A stretch of DNA of 64,000 nucleotides from Actinoplanes sp. L3-i22 (GCF_019704555.1 NZ_AP024745.1:11769501-11833500); one strand, 5' to 3'. Positions 27,027 through 37,111 are shown, numbered from the stretch's first letter. The notes: generated from the sequence alone by a model not told the origin. Translations and numbers: made by a program.

Positions 27027-30000
27027 CTAATAGACATCCCGCACATAGCGCTTGTCGGCGGCGAGCTGCTTCAGGTAGGCCGTGGCGGCCTCCGGCGACA
27101 ACCGGCCGTGGTTGACCGCGATCTCGTGCAGCGCCCGGTCGACGTCCTTGGCCATCCGGCTGGCGTCGCCGCACACGTAGAAGTGGGCGCCGTCCTGCAG
27201 CCAGGCCCACAGGTGCGCGCCCTGCTCCCGCATCCGGTCCTGGACGTAGACCTTGGCCCGCTGGTCCCGGGAGAACGCCAGGTCGAGCCGGGTCAGGGTG
27301 CCCGCCGCGGAGAGCGCCGCGAGCTCCTCCTGGTAATAGAAATCGGTCGCCCGCCGCTGCTCGCCGAAGAACAGCCAGTTCCCGCCGGACGCGCCGGTCG
27401 CCTGCCGCTCCTGCAGGAAGCCCAGGAACGGCGCCACCCCGGTCCCCGGCCCCACCATGATCATCGAGGTGGCCGGGTCGGCCGGCGGACGGAAGTGCGG
27501 CGCCTTCTGCACGAACAGCGGCACCTCCGGATCGTCCAGCGCGTCGGCCAGGTGCGTCGAGCAGACGCCCTTGCGCGAGCGTCCGAGCAGGCTGTCGAAG
27601 CGGACCACCGACACGGTCAGGCTGACCTGGTCCGGGTCGACGAGCGGCGTCGAGCTGATCGAATACAGTCGCGGCTGGAGTCGCTTGAGCACGCCGGCCC
27701 ACTCCTGCGCGGACGCCCGCACGCCCTGCTCGGCGATCAGGTCGACGGCCTGCCGGCCCCACGCCCACTTGGCCAGCTCACCCTTGTTGTCCGGCCGCAG
27801 CAGCGTCTTGAGCTGCACGTCCCCGCTCTGCTCGACGGTGAACCGGAGCAGGTCGGTGGTGATCTTCGTGATGTCCAGGTGCCGGCCGAGCGCCTCGTCG
27901 AACGGGATCATGCCGATCCGGTCCAGCTCGACCGCGGTGTCCGGGGTGAGGCCGGTGACGGACAGCCACTCGCTGACCAGCTCCGGGTCGTTGACCGGCC
28001 AGACGCCGAGCGCGTCACCGGCCTGGTAGTCCAGCAGCCCGCCGGTGTCGAACGTGAACCGGCGCACCTCCTTCGCCGAGCCCGGCCCGCTGAGCAGGCG
28101 GTTCCCGATCAGGGTGGACTTCAGCGGGGCGGCCTTGGTCGGCGCCGGGACCGGCTTGGTGGTCAGCGCCGTGACGACCGACTCCAGCCAGCCGGCGGCG
28201 GTGTCCTCGAAGTCCGGCTCGCAGTCGGCGCGCGGCGCCAGCCGGACGGCGCCGAGCTCGGCCAGGCGCTCGTCCAGACGGCGGCCGTGCCCGCAGAAGT
28301 CGTCGTAGCTGGAGTCGCCGAACGCCAGCACCGCGAACCGGCGCCCGTCCAGCCGCGGCGCGCCGTCACCGGTGATCGAATGCCAGAACGCGGCGCCGTT
28401 GTCGGGCGCGTCACCATCGCCGAACGTGCTGGTCACGACGATGAGATCGGCGCCCGGGTCGAGCAGTTCGGCGGCGGCCGCGTCCATCCCCCGTACCGAA
28501 ATCTGGTGTCCGGTCGTGGAAAGCCGTTCCGACAGACCGCGGGCGAAATCCTCGGCGTTGCCGGTCTGCGACGCCCACAGGATCTGCAGCCGTGGGCCAG
28601 CCGGCTTTTCCAGATCAAGAGCCTTCTCCGGTACGGCGATGAACACGCCCGCGAGCAGCCCGTTCACCCACATCGTCGCGTCCGGGTCGAACGGCGCGTT
28701 GGCCGGCAGCACCGGCGCGTCCGGCCGCCCCGGCGGCAGCCCGGCGAGGAAGCCGGCCAGGTAGCGGCGCTGACCGTCGGTGAGCACCGGCGGCGCCGGA
28801 TCCAGCCCGAGCATCTCGTGGATCGAGCCGCTCGGCGCCGGCTCCTTCTGCACGTGCACCTTGGACAGCTGGACGGCACACACCTTGAGTTCCGGCTGGA
28901 AGCTCAGCGGATCGACCGCGTCGCTGGTCACCGCGTTGACGCTGACGTACTCGCCGAACAGGTCGTTCCAGTGGAACGGGGCGAAGCAGGCGCCCGGCAT
29001 CACCCGGTCGGTGATCACCGCGGGCAGCACCGCCCGGCCCCGACGCGACTCGATCTCCACCTGGTCACCCTCGGTGATGTCACGAGCCGCCGCGTCCGCC
29101 GGGTTGATCTCCACGAACGGGCCCGGGTTGAGCTTGTTGAGCTTGGCGATCTTGCCGGTCTTGGTCATCGTGTGCCACTGGTGCTGCAGGCGCCCGGTGT
29201 TCAGCACGAACGGGTAGTCGTCGTCGGGCAGCTCGGCCGCGTCCAGGTGCGGGCGGGCGTGGAAGACCGCCTTGCCACTCGCGGTCGCGAAGCGGAAGCC
29301 GCCGTCGCCGGTGCGGTAGCGGATCGGGTTCCGGCTCGGCCCGCCGACCGCGGCCGGCCACTGCACCGACCCCTCGGCCAGTCGCTCGTAGGAGACTCCG
29401 CGCAGGTCGTAGCCGGTCTGCGGGTTCGCGAACTGCTTGATCTCGTCGAGGATCTGCGCCGCGTCGTCGTACTCGAAAGCGTCCTTGAAACCCATCTCGG
29501 CCGCGACCCGAGCGATCAACAGCCAGTCCGGAATCGCCTCGCCGGGCGCGTCCACCACGGGATGCACCAGCGTCAGGTTGCGCTCCGAATTGATCATGAT
29601 GCCGTCGGTCTCGGACCACATCGCGGCCGGCAACGCGATGTCCGCGTACGCGTTCGTCTCGGTCTCCGCGAACGCGTCCTGGGTGATCACCAGCTCGGCG
29701 GCCTCCAGCCCGGCGATCACCGTCTTCCGGTTGCCGACCGACGCGACCGGATTCGTGCAGATGATCCAGCAGGCCTTGATCCGACCGGCGGCCATCTGCT
29801 CGAACATGTCGACGGTGCCCTTACCCACCTCGGTGCGGAGCGTGCCGCCGGGCAGCCCCCAGATCCCCTCGGTCAGCTCCCGATCCGCCGGCACCAGCAC
29901 CGAACGCTGTCCGGGCAGGCCCGGGCCCATGTAGCCCATCTCCCGGCCGCCCATCGCGTTCGGCTGGCCGGTCAGCGAGAACGGGCCGCTCCCGGTCCGG

Positions 30001-30971
30001 CAGATCGCGCCGGTCGCCAGGTGCAGGTTGCAGATCGCGTTGGTGTTCCAGGTGCCGTGGGTGCTCTGGTTCAGGCCCATCGTCCACAGGGTGACCCAGT
30101 TCGCGCTCCCGTCGATCCACTCGGCGGCGGTGCGGATGTCCGCCTCCGGGATGCCGGTCAGCTCGGCCACCCGCTCCGGCGGATAGTCGGCGAGCAACTC
30201 CGGCATCGCCGCCCAACCCTCGGTGTGCTTCGCGATGAACTCCTCGTCCTTCTCGACGAGGTGCAGCAGGCCGTTGAGCAGGGCCAGGTCGGTGCCCGGG
30301 CGGATCTGCAGGAACAGGTCGGCCTTGTCGGCGGTGGCGGTGCGGCGCGGGTCGACGACGATCAGCTTCGCGCCGGCCTTGACCCGCTCCATCATCCGCA
30401 GGAACAGGATCGGGTGGCAGTCCGCCATGTTCGCGCCGATCACGAAGAAGACGTCGGCGTGGTCCAGGTCGTCGTAGGAGCCGGGCGGCCCGTCCGCACC
30501 CAGCGACAACTTGTAGCCGGTGCCCGCGCTGGCCATGCACAGCCGCGAGTTCGACTCGATGTTGTTCGTCCCGATGAAGCCCTTGACCAGCTTGTTCGCG
30601 AGGTACTGCGCCTCCAGCGTCATCTGACCGGAGACGTACATGGCGAACGCGTCCGGGCCGTGCTCGTCGATGACCTGTTTCAGTCGGCGCGCGGTCTCCG
30701 CGATCGCCTCGTCCAGCGGCTGCTCCCGCGGCTCGGCGCCCCGCTCGTCCCGGACCAGCGCGTGCCCCAGCCGGCCCTCGGCCGCGAGCAGGTCCGCGCT
30801 GGTCGCGCCCTTGGTGCAGAGGCGACCGCCGTTTGCCGGATGCGCCTTGTCGCCGACCACCTTGAGCGCCCGGCGATGCCCGGCGGCATCCCGGGCGACG
30901 TCCAGCACCATCCCGCAACCGACGCCGCAATACCCGCAGACGGTACGCACCTGAGTGACATCGGCGGCCAC
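27027..30971 (-). CDS. Assimilatory nitrate reductase fused to an NADPH flavoprotein reductase
   Basis: A 1314-aa fusion. The start GTG 30971 is chosen because GGAAGG lies eight bases upstream. Residues ~1-690 are a bis-MGD molybdoenzyme: 4Fe-4S ligands C12, C15, C19 and C52, then molybdopterin and dinucleotide-binding domains. After a linker, a flavodoxin domain begins near residue 794 ([14 protein letters not shown]), followed by FAD-binding ([10 protein letters not shown]) and NADPH-binding parts ([18 protein letters not shown]). The C-terminus ...KRYVRDVY is typical of CysJ. The chain can therefore carry electrons from NADPH via FAD/FMN and Fe-S to Mo, reducing nitrate to nitrite in the cytoplasm. 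No nitrite reductase or nitrate transporter is adjacent. Confidence 0.94.
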   Translation of the reverse strand: MAADVTQVRTVCGYCGVGCGMVLDVARDAAGHRRALKVVGDKAHPANGGRLCTKGATSADLLAAEGRLGHALVRDERGAEPREQPLDEAIAETARRLKQVIDEHGPDAFAMYVSGQMTLEAQYLANKLVKGFIGTNNIESNSRLCMASAGTGYKLSLGADGPPGSYDDLDHADVFFVIGANMADCHPILFLRMMERVKAGAKLIVVDPRRTATADKADLFLQIRPGTDLALLNGLLHLVEKDEEFIAKHTEGWAAMPELLADYPPERVAELTGIPEADIRTAAEWIDGSANWVTLWTMGLNQSTHGTWNTNAICNLHLATGAICRTGSGPFSLTGQPNAMGGREMGYMGPGLPGQRSVLVPADRELTEGIWGLPGGTLRTEVGKGTVDMFEQMAAGRIKACWIICTNPVASVGNRKTVIAGLEAAELVITQDAFAETETNAYADIALPAAMWSETDGIMINSERNLTLVHPVVDAPGEAIPDWLLIARVAAEMGFKDAFEYDDAAQILDEIKQFANPQTGYDLRGVSYERLAEGSVQWPAAVGGPSRNPIRYRTGDGGFRFATASGKAVFHARPHLDAAELPDDDYPFVLNTGRLQHQWHTMTKTGKIAKLNKLNPGPFVEINPADAAARDITEGDQVEIESRRGRAVLPAVITDRVMPGACFAPFHWNDLFGEYVSVNAVTSDAVDPLSFQPELKVCAVQLSKVHVQKEPAPSGSIHEMLGLDPAPPVLTDGQRRYLAGFLAGLPPGRPDAPVLPANAPFDPDATMWVNGLLAGVFIAVPEKALDLEKPAGPRLQILWASQTGNAEDFARGLSERLSTTGHQISVRGMDAAAAELLDPGADLIVVTSTFGDGDAPDNGAAFWHSITGDGAPRLDGRRFAVLAFGDSSYDDFCGHGRRLDERLAELGAVRLAPRADCEPDFEDTAAGWLESVVTALTTKPVPAPTKAAPLKSTLIGNRLLSGPGSAKEVRRFTFDTGGLLDYQAGDALGVWPVNDPELVSEWLSVTGLTPDTAVELDRIGMIPFDEALGRHLDITKITTDLLRFTVEQSGDVQLKTLLRPDNKGELAKWAWGRQAVDLIAEQGVRASAQEWAGVLKRLQPRLYSISSTPLVDPDQVSLTVSVVRFDSLLGRSRKGVCSTHLADALDDPEVPLFVQKAPHFRPPADPATSMIMVGPGTGVAPFLGFLQERQATGASGGNWLFFGEQRRATDFYYQEELAALSAAGTLTRLDLAFSRDQRAKVYVQDRMREQGAHLWAWLQDGAHFYVCGDASRMAKDVDRALHEIAVNHGRLSPEAATAYLKQLAADKRYVRDVY

Positions 30972-31423
30972 AGGCAGATCCTTCCGTCCGACGCGTCGTC
31001 CTCGAACGGTCACGCTAGGCAGCCGCGATTACCACCGGGTCTCCCCGACATACGCCACCCGTTACCCGATCCTCACCAAGCGCCGACCACCGTTGTGACC
31101 TCGCCCGCTGCGGCGCCCCCTGGGTGGCAGTTCCGCGGCTGGGCCTTCCCGGCGGCTGCGTCGCGTGGGTTCTTTGAGACCGCGACCACCCACCGGATCT
31201 GAGACAGCGTCGGTGGCCGTTCCGGGTTTTTGGGACCGCAACCACCCGCGGACGTCGCCCTGGAGGGCCTCGCGTTCTGGGCGCCCCGCGCCCTGCGAGG
31301 ACCGGAAGGGTCCCCGCGGGAGCGACGATCAGTTATTGGCCGCAGCCGAGGCAATGAAGAATTTGATCTTGATCTGAGGTCGGAAATAGATCGTGCGTGA
31401 TACTCGGCGCGGCCCCGGCCCGG
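30972..31423. other. Non-coding gap upstream of the nitrate reductase gene
   Basis: This 452-bp gap separates the nitrate reductase start from the glycosidase stop. It holds the ribosome site at its left end, two diverged copies of a ~25-bp direct repeat (31167-31247) and a 20-bp sequence (31073-31092) that recurs near 47.7 kb. No convincing gene or clear promoter hexamers were found. Confidence 0.6.
31167..31247. repeat. Two imperfect ~25-bp intergenic direct repeats
   Basis: 31167-31191 and 31224-31247 share GGGTT-TTTG-GACCGC-ACCACCC with few differences and a centre-to-centre distance of 57 bp. They may be regulatory half-sites or remnants of a species-specific intergenic repeat. Confidence 0.6.
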
Positions 31424-32521
31424 TCAGTAGTTCGTGGCGCCGTGCAAGGCGCTGCGTAAGGCCGCGTAGGCCGGTTTCGGGGTGCCGTCGGCGCGGCGTA
31501 GGCCGAAGAAGTTCTCGCTGGTCGAGGTGTCCGTGCCGAGGTCCCGGTCGGAGTACCAGAACAGCGCGTCGACCAGCGGCGTAGTAGCCGCCGTGGTGAC
31601 CAGGTCACGCGCGATGGTGGCCTGCCGCGCCTCGGTCACGTGGGTGACGTCGAGCCCGCCGGCCCCGTCCGAGGCGCTGCCCGGCCCGCCGGTCGGCGCG
31701 CCCGTCTCGGTCAGCCAGATCGGCATCCGCGGGTGCCCGGCGCTGGTCAGCACGGCACGCAGCCCGGCGATCCGGTCCCAGGACGTGCCGAACAGGGTGT
31801 GCTCGCCGGCCAGGTGCGGATACGTGTACGGGTGATAGGCGACCGCGTCCACCGCGTCCGGCGCCACCCGCAGCACGGCGCGGGCGAAGTCCTCCGGGCT
31901 GATCTTGCCGGTCCCGGTGCCGGTCGCGGCCAGCCCGCCCATCACCAGCGTGGTGGCCGGGTCGACGGCCCGGATCGCGCGGCTGGTCGCCTGGAGCAGC
32001 GCGGCGTACGCGTCCGGGTCGGGCTCCGGTTTCCAGAAGCCCAGGTTCTCCTCGTTCCAGATCTCCCACACGCGCACGCCGCGGGGCGCGTAGCGGCGGG
32101 CCGCGGCGTCGGCGAACCGGGCGAACGCCGCCGGGTCGGCCGGGGCGCAGGTCGCCTCGGTGCAGCCGGCCGCGCGCGCCCAGGCCGGGGTGTAGGCGAG
32201 CACCGGCAGCACCTGCAGGCCACGCTCCTGGGCGGCCGCGAGCACCCGGTCGAAGAGCTGCCAGTGGTACGTACCCGAGTCCTCGTTCTGGATGTCGTCC
32301 CAGGAGAGGTCGTTCCGGATCCACTTGGCGCCGAGGTCTACCGCGTCGTCCAGGGCCTGGCCGAGTTGCTGGTCGGACATCCAGACGAGCGTGTCGCCGT
32401 ACGAGATCCCGGTCTTCATGCCGTGCAACGCTTTCGGCTCGCCCGACCGGGTGGACACCACGATCAGGGTGGTGACCAGGATCAGCGCGGCCACGAGCAG
32501 CACGCGCCGGATCTTGATCAT
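31424..32521 (-). CDS. Secreted/membrane-anchored clan GH-A glycoside hydrolase (GH5/GH39-like)
   Basis: A 365-aa protein with an N-terminal hydrophobic anchor or signal (residues 6-23). The rest is a TIM barrel with the clan GH-A catalytic pair: acid/base E157 in VWEIWNEENLGFW and nucleophile E272 in PIWLTETGAP. AYHPYTYP supplies the conserved His/Tyr region. It likely hydrolyses an external beta-linked polysaccharide. It lies next to a secreted pectate lyase, suggesting plant-polymer use, or trimming of the organism's own exopolysaccharide. Confidence 0.9.
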   Translation of the reverse strand: MIKIRRVLLVAALILVTTLIVVSTRSGEPKALHGMKTGISYGDTLVWMSDQQLGQALDDAVDLGAKWIRNDLSWDDIQNEDSGTYHWQLFDRVLAAAQERGLQVLPVLAYTPAWARAAGCTEATCAPADPAAFARFADAAARRYAPRGVRVWEIWNEENLGFWKPEPDPDAYAALLQATSRAIRAVDPATTLVMGGLAATGTGTGKISPEDFARAVLRVAPDAVDAVAYHPYTYPHLAGEHTLFGTSWDRIAGLRAVLTSAGHPRMPIWLTETGAPTGGPGSASDGAGGLDVTHVTEARQATIARDLVTTAATTPLVDALFWYSDRDLGTDTSTSENFFGLRRADGTPKPAYAALRSALHGATNY

Positions 32522-32532
32522 GATGGTCCAGC

Positions 32533-32718
32533 TTACAAACGCCGGGACAGGGCCATGCTCGCCAGACCGCAGCAGACGGTCAGCCAGGTCGCCGGGAGCA
32601 GCAGGTAGACCGTGTCCCGGGTGGTTCCGCCGAGAAGACCGCTAAGGATCAGCAGGGCGGCGCCGATGAAGACGATCGCGGCGAGGGCCACCGTGCGGCG
32701 GACGGTGATGGCGGGCAT
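32533..32718 (-). CDS. Small two-helix membrane protein
   Basis: A 61-aa protein starting at ATG 32718 behind GGGAG (five bases). Two hydrophobic helices (VALAAIVFIGAALLILSGLLGG and TVYLLLPATWLTVCCGLASMAL) are separated by a short polar loop. It lies 11 bp upstream of the glycosidase start and is probably co-transcribed. The function is unknown. Confidence 0.7.
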   Translation of the reverse strand: MPAITVRRTVALAAIVFIGAALLILSGLLGGTTRDTVYLLLPATWLTVCCGLASMALSRRL

Positions 32719-32822
32719 GCGGACTCCCGGGCTCGGTAGCAAGGGGTGAGCTGGAAGCCTCCCCGACGGCCGATGATCACGACAGCCGTCGTTTGGCCCA
32801 TCTTTGTCCGCCGAGTGCGCAG

Positions 32823-32838
32823 TGTGACGAGCGCCACA
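32823..32838. promoter_or_regulatory. CRP/GlxR-like site upstream of pectate lyase
   Basis: TGTGA-N6-CCACA matches nine of ten positions of the CRP-family palindrome TGTGA-N6-TCACA. It lies 73 bp before the pectate lyase start and about 105 bp from the divergent small membrane gene. cAMP-type catabolite control of secreted polysaccharide enzymes is plausible. No -10/-35 assignment was possible. Confidence 0.4.
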
Positions 32839-32910
32839 GCAAGGGTCGGCAACGAATCACGGCCGGTGGGACCACACCCGTTCGTAGGTCCCCCGCCCGA
32901 GAGGAACACC

Positions 32911-34593
32911 ATGAAGAGCGCCGAAGAGATCCCCGGTCGACGAAAGCGGAAGCTCGTTCTGGCCGGCGGCATGGCCGCGATCGTGGCCGGCCTCGGCACC
33001 GTGGCCGGCGTCTCCTTCGCCGAGACCGGCGACGAGAGCACCACCACCGCGGCCGCCACCGGCACCGCCGCGTTCTCCGACGACTTCGAGGACGGCGACA
33101 CCGCCGGCTGGACCAAGTCGGGCGGCACCTGGTCGGTCGTCGCCGACAGCACCAAGGTGCTCAAGCAGGCCAAGACCGGCGCGACCCTGGCCCGGCAGTT
33201 CGCCGGCGACACCACCTGGACCGACTACACCGTGCAGGCCAAGGTCTCCCCGCTCGCGGTGGCGACCGGCGGTTACGCCGGGATCGTCGCCCGGGCGACC
33301 AGCTCGACCAGCTTCTACCGGCTCGCGCTGACCGGCGGCAACCAGGTCCGGCTGGAGTCGGTGAAGTCCGGCGCGACGACCGTGCTCGACGAGGCGACCG
33401 TGACGGTGAGCGCCGGCACGGCCTACACCCTCGGGCTCACGGTCAGCGGCAGCACGCTGAGCGGCTCGGTCAACGGCGCCTCGGTGGTGTCCGGCACCGC
33501 GACCGCGTCCACGAAGGGCCGGATCGGCCTGCAGACCTACGACGCGACCGCCGAGTTCGACGACGTGGTGGTGACCACGAGCGGGTCCGCCGCCGCCACC
33601 ACCGCGCCGGCCGCGACCGCTTCGGCCACCGCGACCGCCTCGGCCACCGCGACCGCGACCCCCACCGCGACCGCCACCGCGACCCCGACCGCGACCGCGA
33701 CCAGCAGCGGCAAGTTCGAGACCAGCCCGATCGGCTTCGGCGCGGGCACCACCGGCGGCGCCGGCGGCACGACCGTCGCGATCACCTCGCTGAGCCAGCT
33801 GATCACCGAGGCCGCCTCGGACGGCCCGAAGATCCTGCAGCTCTCCAGCGTGCTCAAGGGCAGCGGCTCGGACGAGGTTGTCGTCTCCTCGGACAAGACC
33901 ATCGTGGGTGTCGGCGCGAACGCCGGCCTGACCGGCGCGGGCATCTTCGTCAAGAAGGCCAGCAACGTCATCATCCGCAACCTGAAGATCTCGTTCGCGC
34001 TGGCGCCGGTCGACCTGATCGCCGTGCAGAAGTCCGACCACATCTGGATCGACCACAACGAGCTGTTCAACGACACCTCGCACGGCAAGGACTTCTACGA
34101 CGGCATGGTCGACCTGACCCACGCCACCGACTTCGTCACGGTCTCCTGGAACTACCTGCACGACCACTTCAAGGGCTCGCTGGTCGGCCACTCGGACAGC
34201 AACGCCGCCGAGGACACCGGCCACCTGCGGATCACCTACAGCCACAACTGGTTCGACAACGTCGGCTCGCGCCTGCCGCGCCTGCGCTTCGGCACCGTGC
34301 ACGCCTACGACAACCTGTTCAGCAACGCCTCCACCAGCGGCATCCACTGCCTGATGGACGCGCAGTGCCTGATCCAGAACAACGTCTTCGTCAACGTCAA
34401 GCTCCCGGTCTGGACGACCGAGGACTCCGACAAGGACGGCTTCGCGGTCATCTCCGGCAACGACTTCGGCGGTGAGGCGCCGGTGATCACCCAGACCGGC
34501 ACGTTCACCACCGCGCCGTACGCGGTCACCCTGGAGCCCGCTTCCGCGGTCTCCGCCCTGGTCAAGGCCGGTGCGGGCACCGGCAAGATCTAA
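32911..34593 (+). CDS. Secreted pectate lyase (PL1-type) with N-terminal LamG-like domain
   Basis: A 560-aa protein. A basic N-terminus (RRKRK) and hydrophobic segment form a signal peptide (cut near residue 35-40). A beta-sandwich domain (about 50-215; FSDDFEDGDTAGW...) of the LamG/carbohydrate-binding kind follows. A Thr/Ala/Pro linker (about 228-270) leads to a right-handed beta-helix. PL1 signatures are W379-I-D-H-N, V411-S-W-N-Y-L-H-D-H-F-K421 and S453-R-L-P-R-L-R459. It should cleave polygalacturonate by Ca-dependent beta-elimination outside the cell. GAGAGG precedes ATG 32911; the in-frame upstream extension is not credible. Confidence 0.94.
   Translation: MKSAEEIPGRRKRKLVLAGGMAAIVAGLGTVAGVSFAETGDESTTTAAATGTAAFSDDFEDGDTAGWTKSGGTWSVVADSTKVLKQAKTGATLARQFAGDTTWTDYTVQAKVSPLAVATGGYAGIVARATSSTSFYRLALTGGNQVRLESVKSGATTVLDEATVTVSAGTAYTLGLTVSGSTLSGSVNGASVVSGTATASTKGRIGLQTYDATAEFDDVVVTTSGSAAATTAPAATASATATASATATATPTATATATPTATATSSGKFETSPIGFGAGTTGGAGGTTVAITSLSQLITEAASDGPKILQLSSVLKGSGSDEVVVSSDKTIVGVGANAGLTGAGIFVKKASNVIIRNLKISFALAPVDLIAVQKSDHIWIDHNELFNDTSHGKDFYDGMVDLTHATDFVTVSWNYLHDHFKGSLVGHSDSNAAEDTGHLRITYSHNWFDNVGSRLPRLRFGTVHAYDNLFSNASTSGIHCLMDAQCLIQNNVFVNVKLPVWTTEDSDKDGFAVISGNDFGGEAPVITQTGTFTTAPYAVTLEPASAVSALVKAGAGTGKI
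33612..33708 (+). repeat. Low-complexity ACCGCGACC repeats coding the Thr/Ala/Pro linker
   Basis: Short tandem variants of ACCGCGACC encode the A-T-A-T-P-T-A linker of the pectate lyase. Such linkers are usual between the carbohydrate-binding and catalytic domains of secreted actinomycete enzymes and are prone to length change. Confidence 0.85.
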
Positions 34594-34607
34594 ATTCAAG
34601 AGCATTT

Positions 34608-34639
34608 GCGCGTACGGGCGGAGCATCGCCCGTACGCGC
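34608..34639 (+). terminator. Pectate lyase terminator hairpin
   Basis: A perfect 13-bp stem (34608-34620 / 34627-34639) with a 6-base loop starts 15 bases past the stop codon and is followed by a T-containing tail. Confidence 0.8.
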
Positions 34640-34753
34640 GAATCTCGTTTGGTACAGCTAGCACTACCCCGAAGACTCACGCTGTCCATATCGGAATCGC
34701 CGGGTGGATCGAGAAAGCTCATCGATGTCAGAAACGTCGATGAGGAGTCCCCG

Positions 34754-35842
34754 ATGCTGAAGCGTCTCGCGTTCGTCTCCGCGGCTCTCGCCGCCACCAT
34801 TTTCGCCGCTCAGCCCGCCGTCGCCGCCACCCAGGACCCGGTCCGGAAGGATCTGGCGCAGCTGGTCGACGCCGGTTTCCCGGGCGCGCTGGCCGTGGTG
34901 CGGGACGAGCACGGGCGGGTCCGCAAGCTCACCGCCGGGGTCGGCGACATCGCCACCGGGCGGCCGGTGCCCGCCGACGGTCAGGTCCGGCTCGGCAGCA
35001 ACACCAAGACGTTCGTCGCGGTGGTCATGCTGCAACTGGTCGCCGAGCACCGGGTGCGGCTGGACGACCCGGTGGAGAAGTATCTGCCGGGCATCCTGCA
35101 CGGGCAGCAGATCACCGTCCGGCAGATCCTGCAGCACACCAGCGGCCTGCCGAATTACACCGAGTTCCTGGCGCTGGACGACCTCTCGCTGCGGTACAAG
35201 CACTTCGAGCCGCAGGACCTGCTCGACGTCGCGCTGGCCCACCCGAACAATTTCCCGGCCGGCACCAGCTGGGCGTACAGCAACACCAACTACATCGTCG
35301 CCGGGCTGCTGGTGGAGCGGGTCACCGGGCACACCCTGGAGTCACAGATCCAGAAGCGGGTGATCCAGAAGGCCGGGCTGCGGCACACGTACTTCCCGGT
35401 CGACGGCGAGACCGGGATCCGCGAGCGCCACCCGCAGGGCTACCTGCCGCTGCCGACCGGTGAGCTGCTCGACATCACCGACCTCGACCCGTCCTGGGGC
35501 TGGGCGGCCGGCCAGATGATCGGCACCCCGTCCGACCTGAACACCTTCTTCAGCGCCCTGATCCACGGGAAGCTGCTGCCCAAGGCCCAGCTCGCCGAGA
35601 TGGAGAAGACCGTCCCCGCCGACCTGTTCCCCGGCGCCGCGTACGGTCTGGGCCTGATCCGCTTCCCGCTCAGCTGCGGCGGCGTGGCGTGGGGCCACGG
35701 CGGCGACATCCCCGGCTACGAGACCCGCACCGAGGTCACCGCGGACGGGCGGGCCGCGTCGGTCGCCGTCACCTCCCTGCCGCAGAGCGAGGAGGCCGCC
35801 ACCCAGGTCCTGGCCACCGTCGACGACGCGCTCTGCGACTGA
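34754..35842 (+). CDS. Secreted serine hydrolase of the beta-lactamase/DD-carboxypeptidase fold (class C-like)
   Basis: A 362-aa protein from ATG 34754 (GAGGAG seven bases upstream). The signal peptide is LKRLAFVSAALAATIFAAQPAVAA. Active-site motifs of penicillin-recognising enzymes are intact: S82-N-T-K85, Y175-S-N177 and H315-G-G. It may act as a D-alanyl-D-alanine carboxypeptidase or esterase rather than as a beta-lactamase; sequence alone does not decide. A short imperfect hairpin (34720-34742) lies directly before the ribosome site. Confidence 0.93.
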   Translation: MLKRLAFVSAALAATIFAAQPAVAATQDPVRKDLAQLVDAGFPGALAVVRDEHGRVRKLTAGVGDIATGRPVPADGQVRLGSNTKTFVAVVMLQLVAEHRVRLDDPVEKYLPGILHGQQITVRQILQHTSGLPNYTEFLALDDLSLRYKHFEPQDLLDVALAHPNNFPAGTSWAYSNTNYIVAGLLVERVTGHTLESQIQKRVIQKAGLRHTYFPVDGETGIRERHPQGYLPLPTGELLDITDLDPSWGWAAGQMIGTPSDLNTFFSALIHGKLLPKAQLAEMEKTVPADLFPGAAYGLGLIRFPLSCGGVAWGHGGDIPGYETRTEVTADGRAASVAVTSLPQSEEAATQVLATVDDALCD

Positions 35843-35891
35843 CCGCCGACCCGGAAACCGGGCTGCCGGCGTCCCGGCCCCGCCGAACTTC

Positions 35892-35923
35892 GGGGGACAG
35901 TGCCCGCGCGGGCACTGTCCCCC
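35892..35923. terminator. 32-bp perfect palindrome terminating convergent genes
   Basis: Two 16-base arms are perfectly complementary with no spacer, so the hairpin has a minimal loop. It sits in the 93-bp gap between the convergent beta-lactamase-fold gene (plus) and the last exopolysaccharide gene (minus), suiting bidirectional termination. Confidence 0.85.
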
Positions 35924-35935
35924 ACTCCCGGTCCG

Positions 35936-37111
35936 TCACCCCTGGCGGGAGGCCTCGGTCCGGGAGACGGTGCGGCCGCCGGCCATCGCGCGCTGGAAGA
36001 CGGCGACGTGCCGGTCGGACTGGTGCTGCCAGGACAGGTTCGCCGCGACGAAGTCGGCGCCGGTCGCGCCGAGGCGGGCCGCCAGGTCGTAATCGGTGAG
36101 CACGGTCCGCAGCGAGCCGGTGAGCGCGTCGATGTCGCCCGGCTCGTTCAGCAGCCCGCTGCCGCCCTCGCTGACGAACATCGGGATCGCGCCGACCCGG
36201 GTGGCGACGATCGGGCGGCCGGTCGCCATCGCCTCGACGATCACGGTGGGGTAGTTGTCGAAGTGCGTCGGCAGGCAGAGCACCCGGGCCCGCCGGTACG
36301 CCTCGGCCAGCCGTTCCCCGCTCAGATAGCCGGCGAAGGTGACCCGCTCGCTGATCCCCAGCCGCCGCGCCAGCTCGTGGTAGTCCTGCTCGGCGGTGCC
36401 GCTGCCGGCCACTTCGAGGTGCACGTCCGGCAGGCTCGGGGCGAGCCGCGCCACGGCGTGCAGCAGGTCGGCCAGCCCCTTGTACGCGGTCGCCTTCTCC
36501 AGCGAGGCGGAGAACACGATCCGCTGCTCCGGCGGCACCGGGGTGCGCCGGAACAGGTCCAGGTCGGCCCCGGGCTCGATCACCGTCTGCCGCCCGGAGA
36601 AGAGTTTCGGCAGGTCATCGCCGACGTGCTCGGAGGCGCAGATCAGCTCCTGCGACCGCCGGACGGTGCTGGCCAGCAGCATGCCCTCGTAGGTCGCGAG
36701 GACCAGGTCGGGCGCGAGGCTGCCCTTGCGCATCCGCCCGGCGTGATAGGTCAGCACGAACGGCACGTCGCCGGCCGCCCGCCGGGCCAGGTCGGCGAAG
36801 AGCGGGACCGGCCCGTGCGCGTTGACCAGGTCGATCTTCTCGTCCCGGATGATCCGGCGGATCGCGCCGGTCCAGCCGGTGCCGACCGGGGTGTTCGAGA
36901 TCCGCCGCAGCGACGGCAACCGGTGCACGGTCACCCCGTCCGCGTCGACCTCCCGGCGGTAGGCGACGCCGGGCTCCGCGGTGGTCACCACGACGACCCG
37001 CCAGTCGTGCCGTTTGCGCAGCTGGCGGGCGAGGTTCCAGACGTACTGCTGGACCCCGCCCAGGTTCGGCGGGTAGTACGGGGTGGCCAGAAGGATCGCG
37101 GTCACGCGCAT
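35936..37111 (-). CDS. GT4-family glycosyltransferase (EPS operon, gene D)
   Basis: A 391-aa GT-B enzyme. The N-terminal half opens ATPYYPPNLGGVQQYVWNLARQL (donor loop GG). The C-terminal half has FSASLEKATAYKGLADLL and the tail motif ARVLCLPTHFDNYPTVIVEAMATGRPIVATRVGAIP, with the E-x7-E-type region altered. It presumably adds a sugar from a nucleotide donor to the lipid-linked exopolysaccharide on the cytoplasmic face. It overlaps the upstream glycosyltransferase by 10 bp and is the last gene before the palindromic terminator. Confidence 0.92.
   Translation of the reverse strand: MRVTAILLATPYYPPNLGGVQQYVWNLARQLRKRHDWRVVVVTTAEPGVAYRREVDADGVTVHRLPSLRRISNTPVGTGWTGAIRRIIRDEKIDLVNAHGPVPLFADLARRAAGDVPFVLTYHAGRMRKGSLAPDLVLATYEGMLLASTVRRSQELICASEHVGDDLPKLFSGRQTVIEPGADLDLFRRTPVPPEQRIVFSASLEKATAYKGLADLLHAVARLAPSLPDVHLEVAGSGTAEQDYHELARRLGISERVTFAGYLSGERLAEAYRRARVLCLPTHFDNYPTVIVEAMATGRPIVATRVGAIPMFVSEGGSGLLNEPGDIDALTGSLRTVLTDYDLAARLGATGADFVAANLSWQHQSDRHVAVFQRAMAGGRTVSRTEASRQG

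Noticed and set aside
31001..31100. Possible GlnR box (GTGAG-N6-GTAAC on the minus strand) before nitrate reductase
   Set aside because: Only two loose half-sites match; too weak to call without a promoter map.
27108..31202. 1364-codon plus-strand open frame
   Set aside because: Shadow of the nitrate reductase fusion on the opposite strand.
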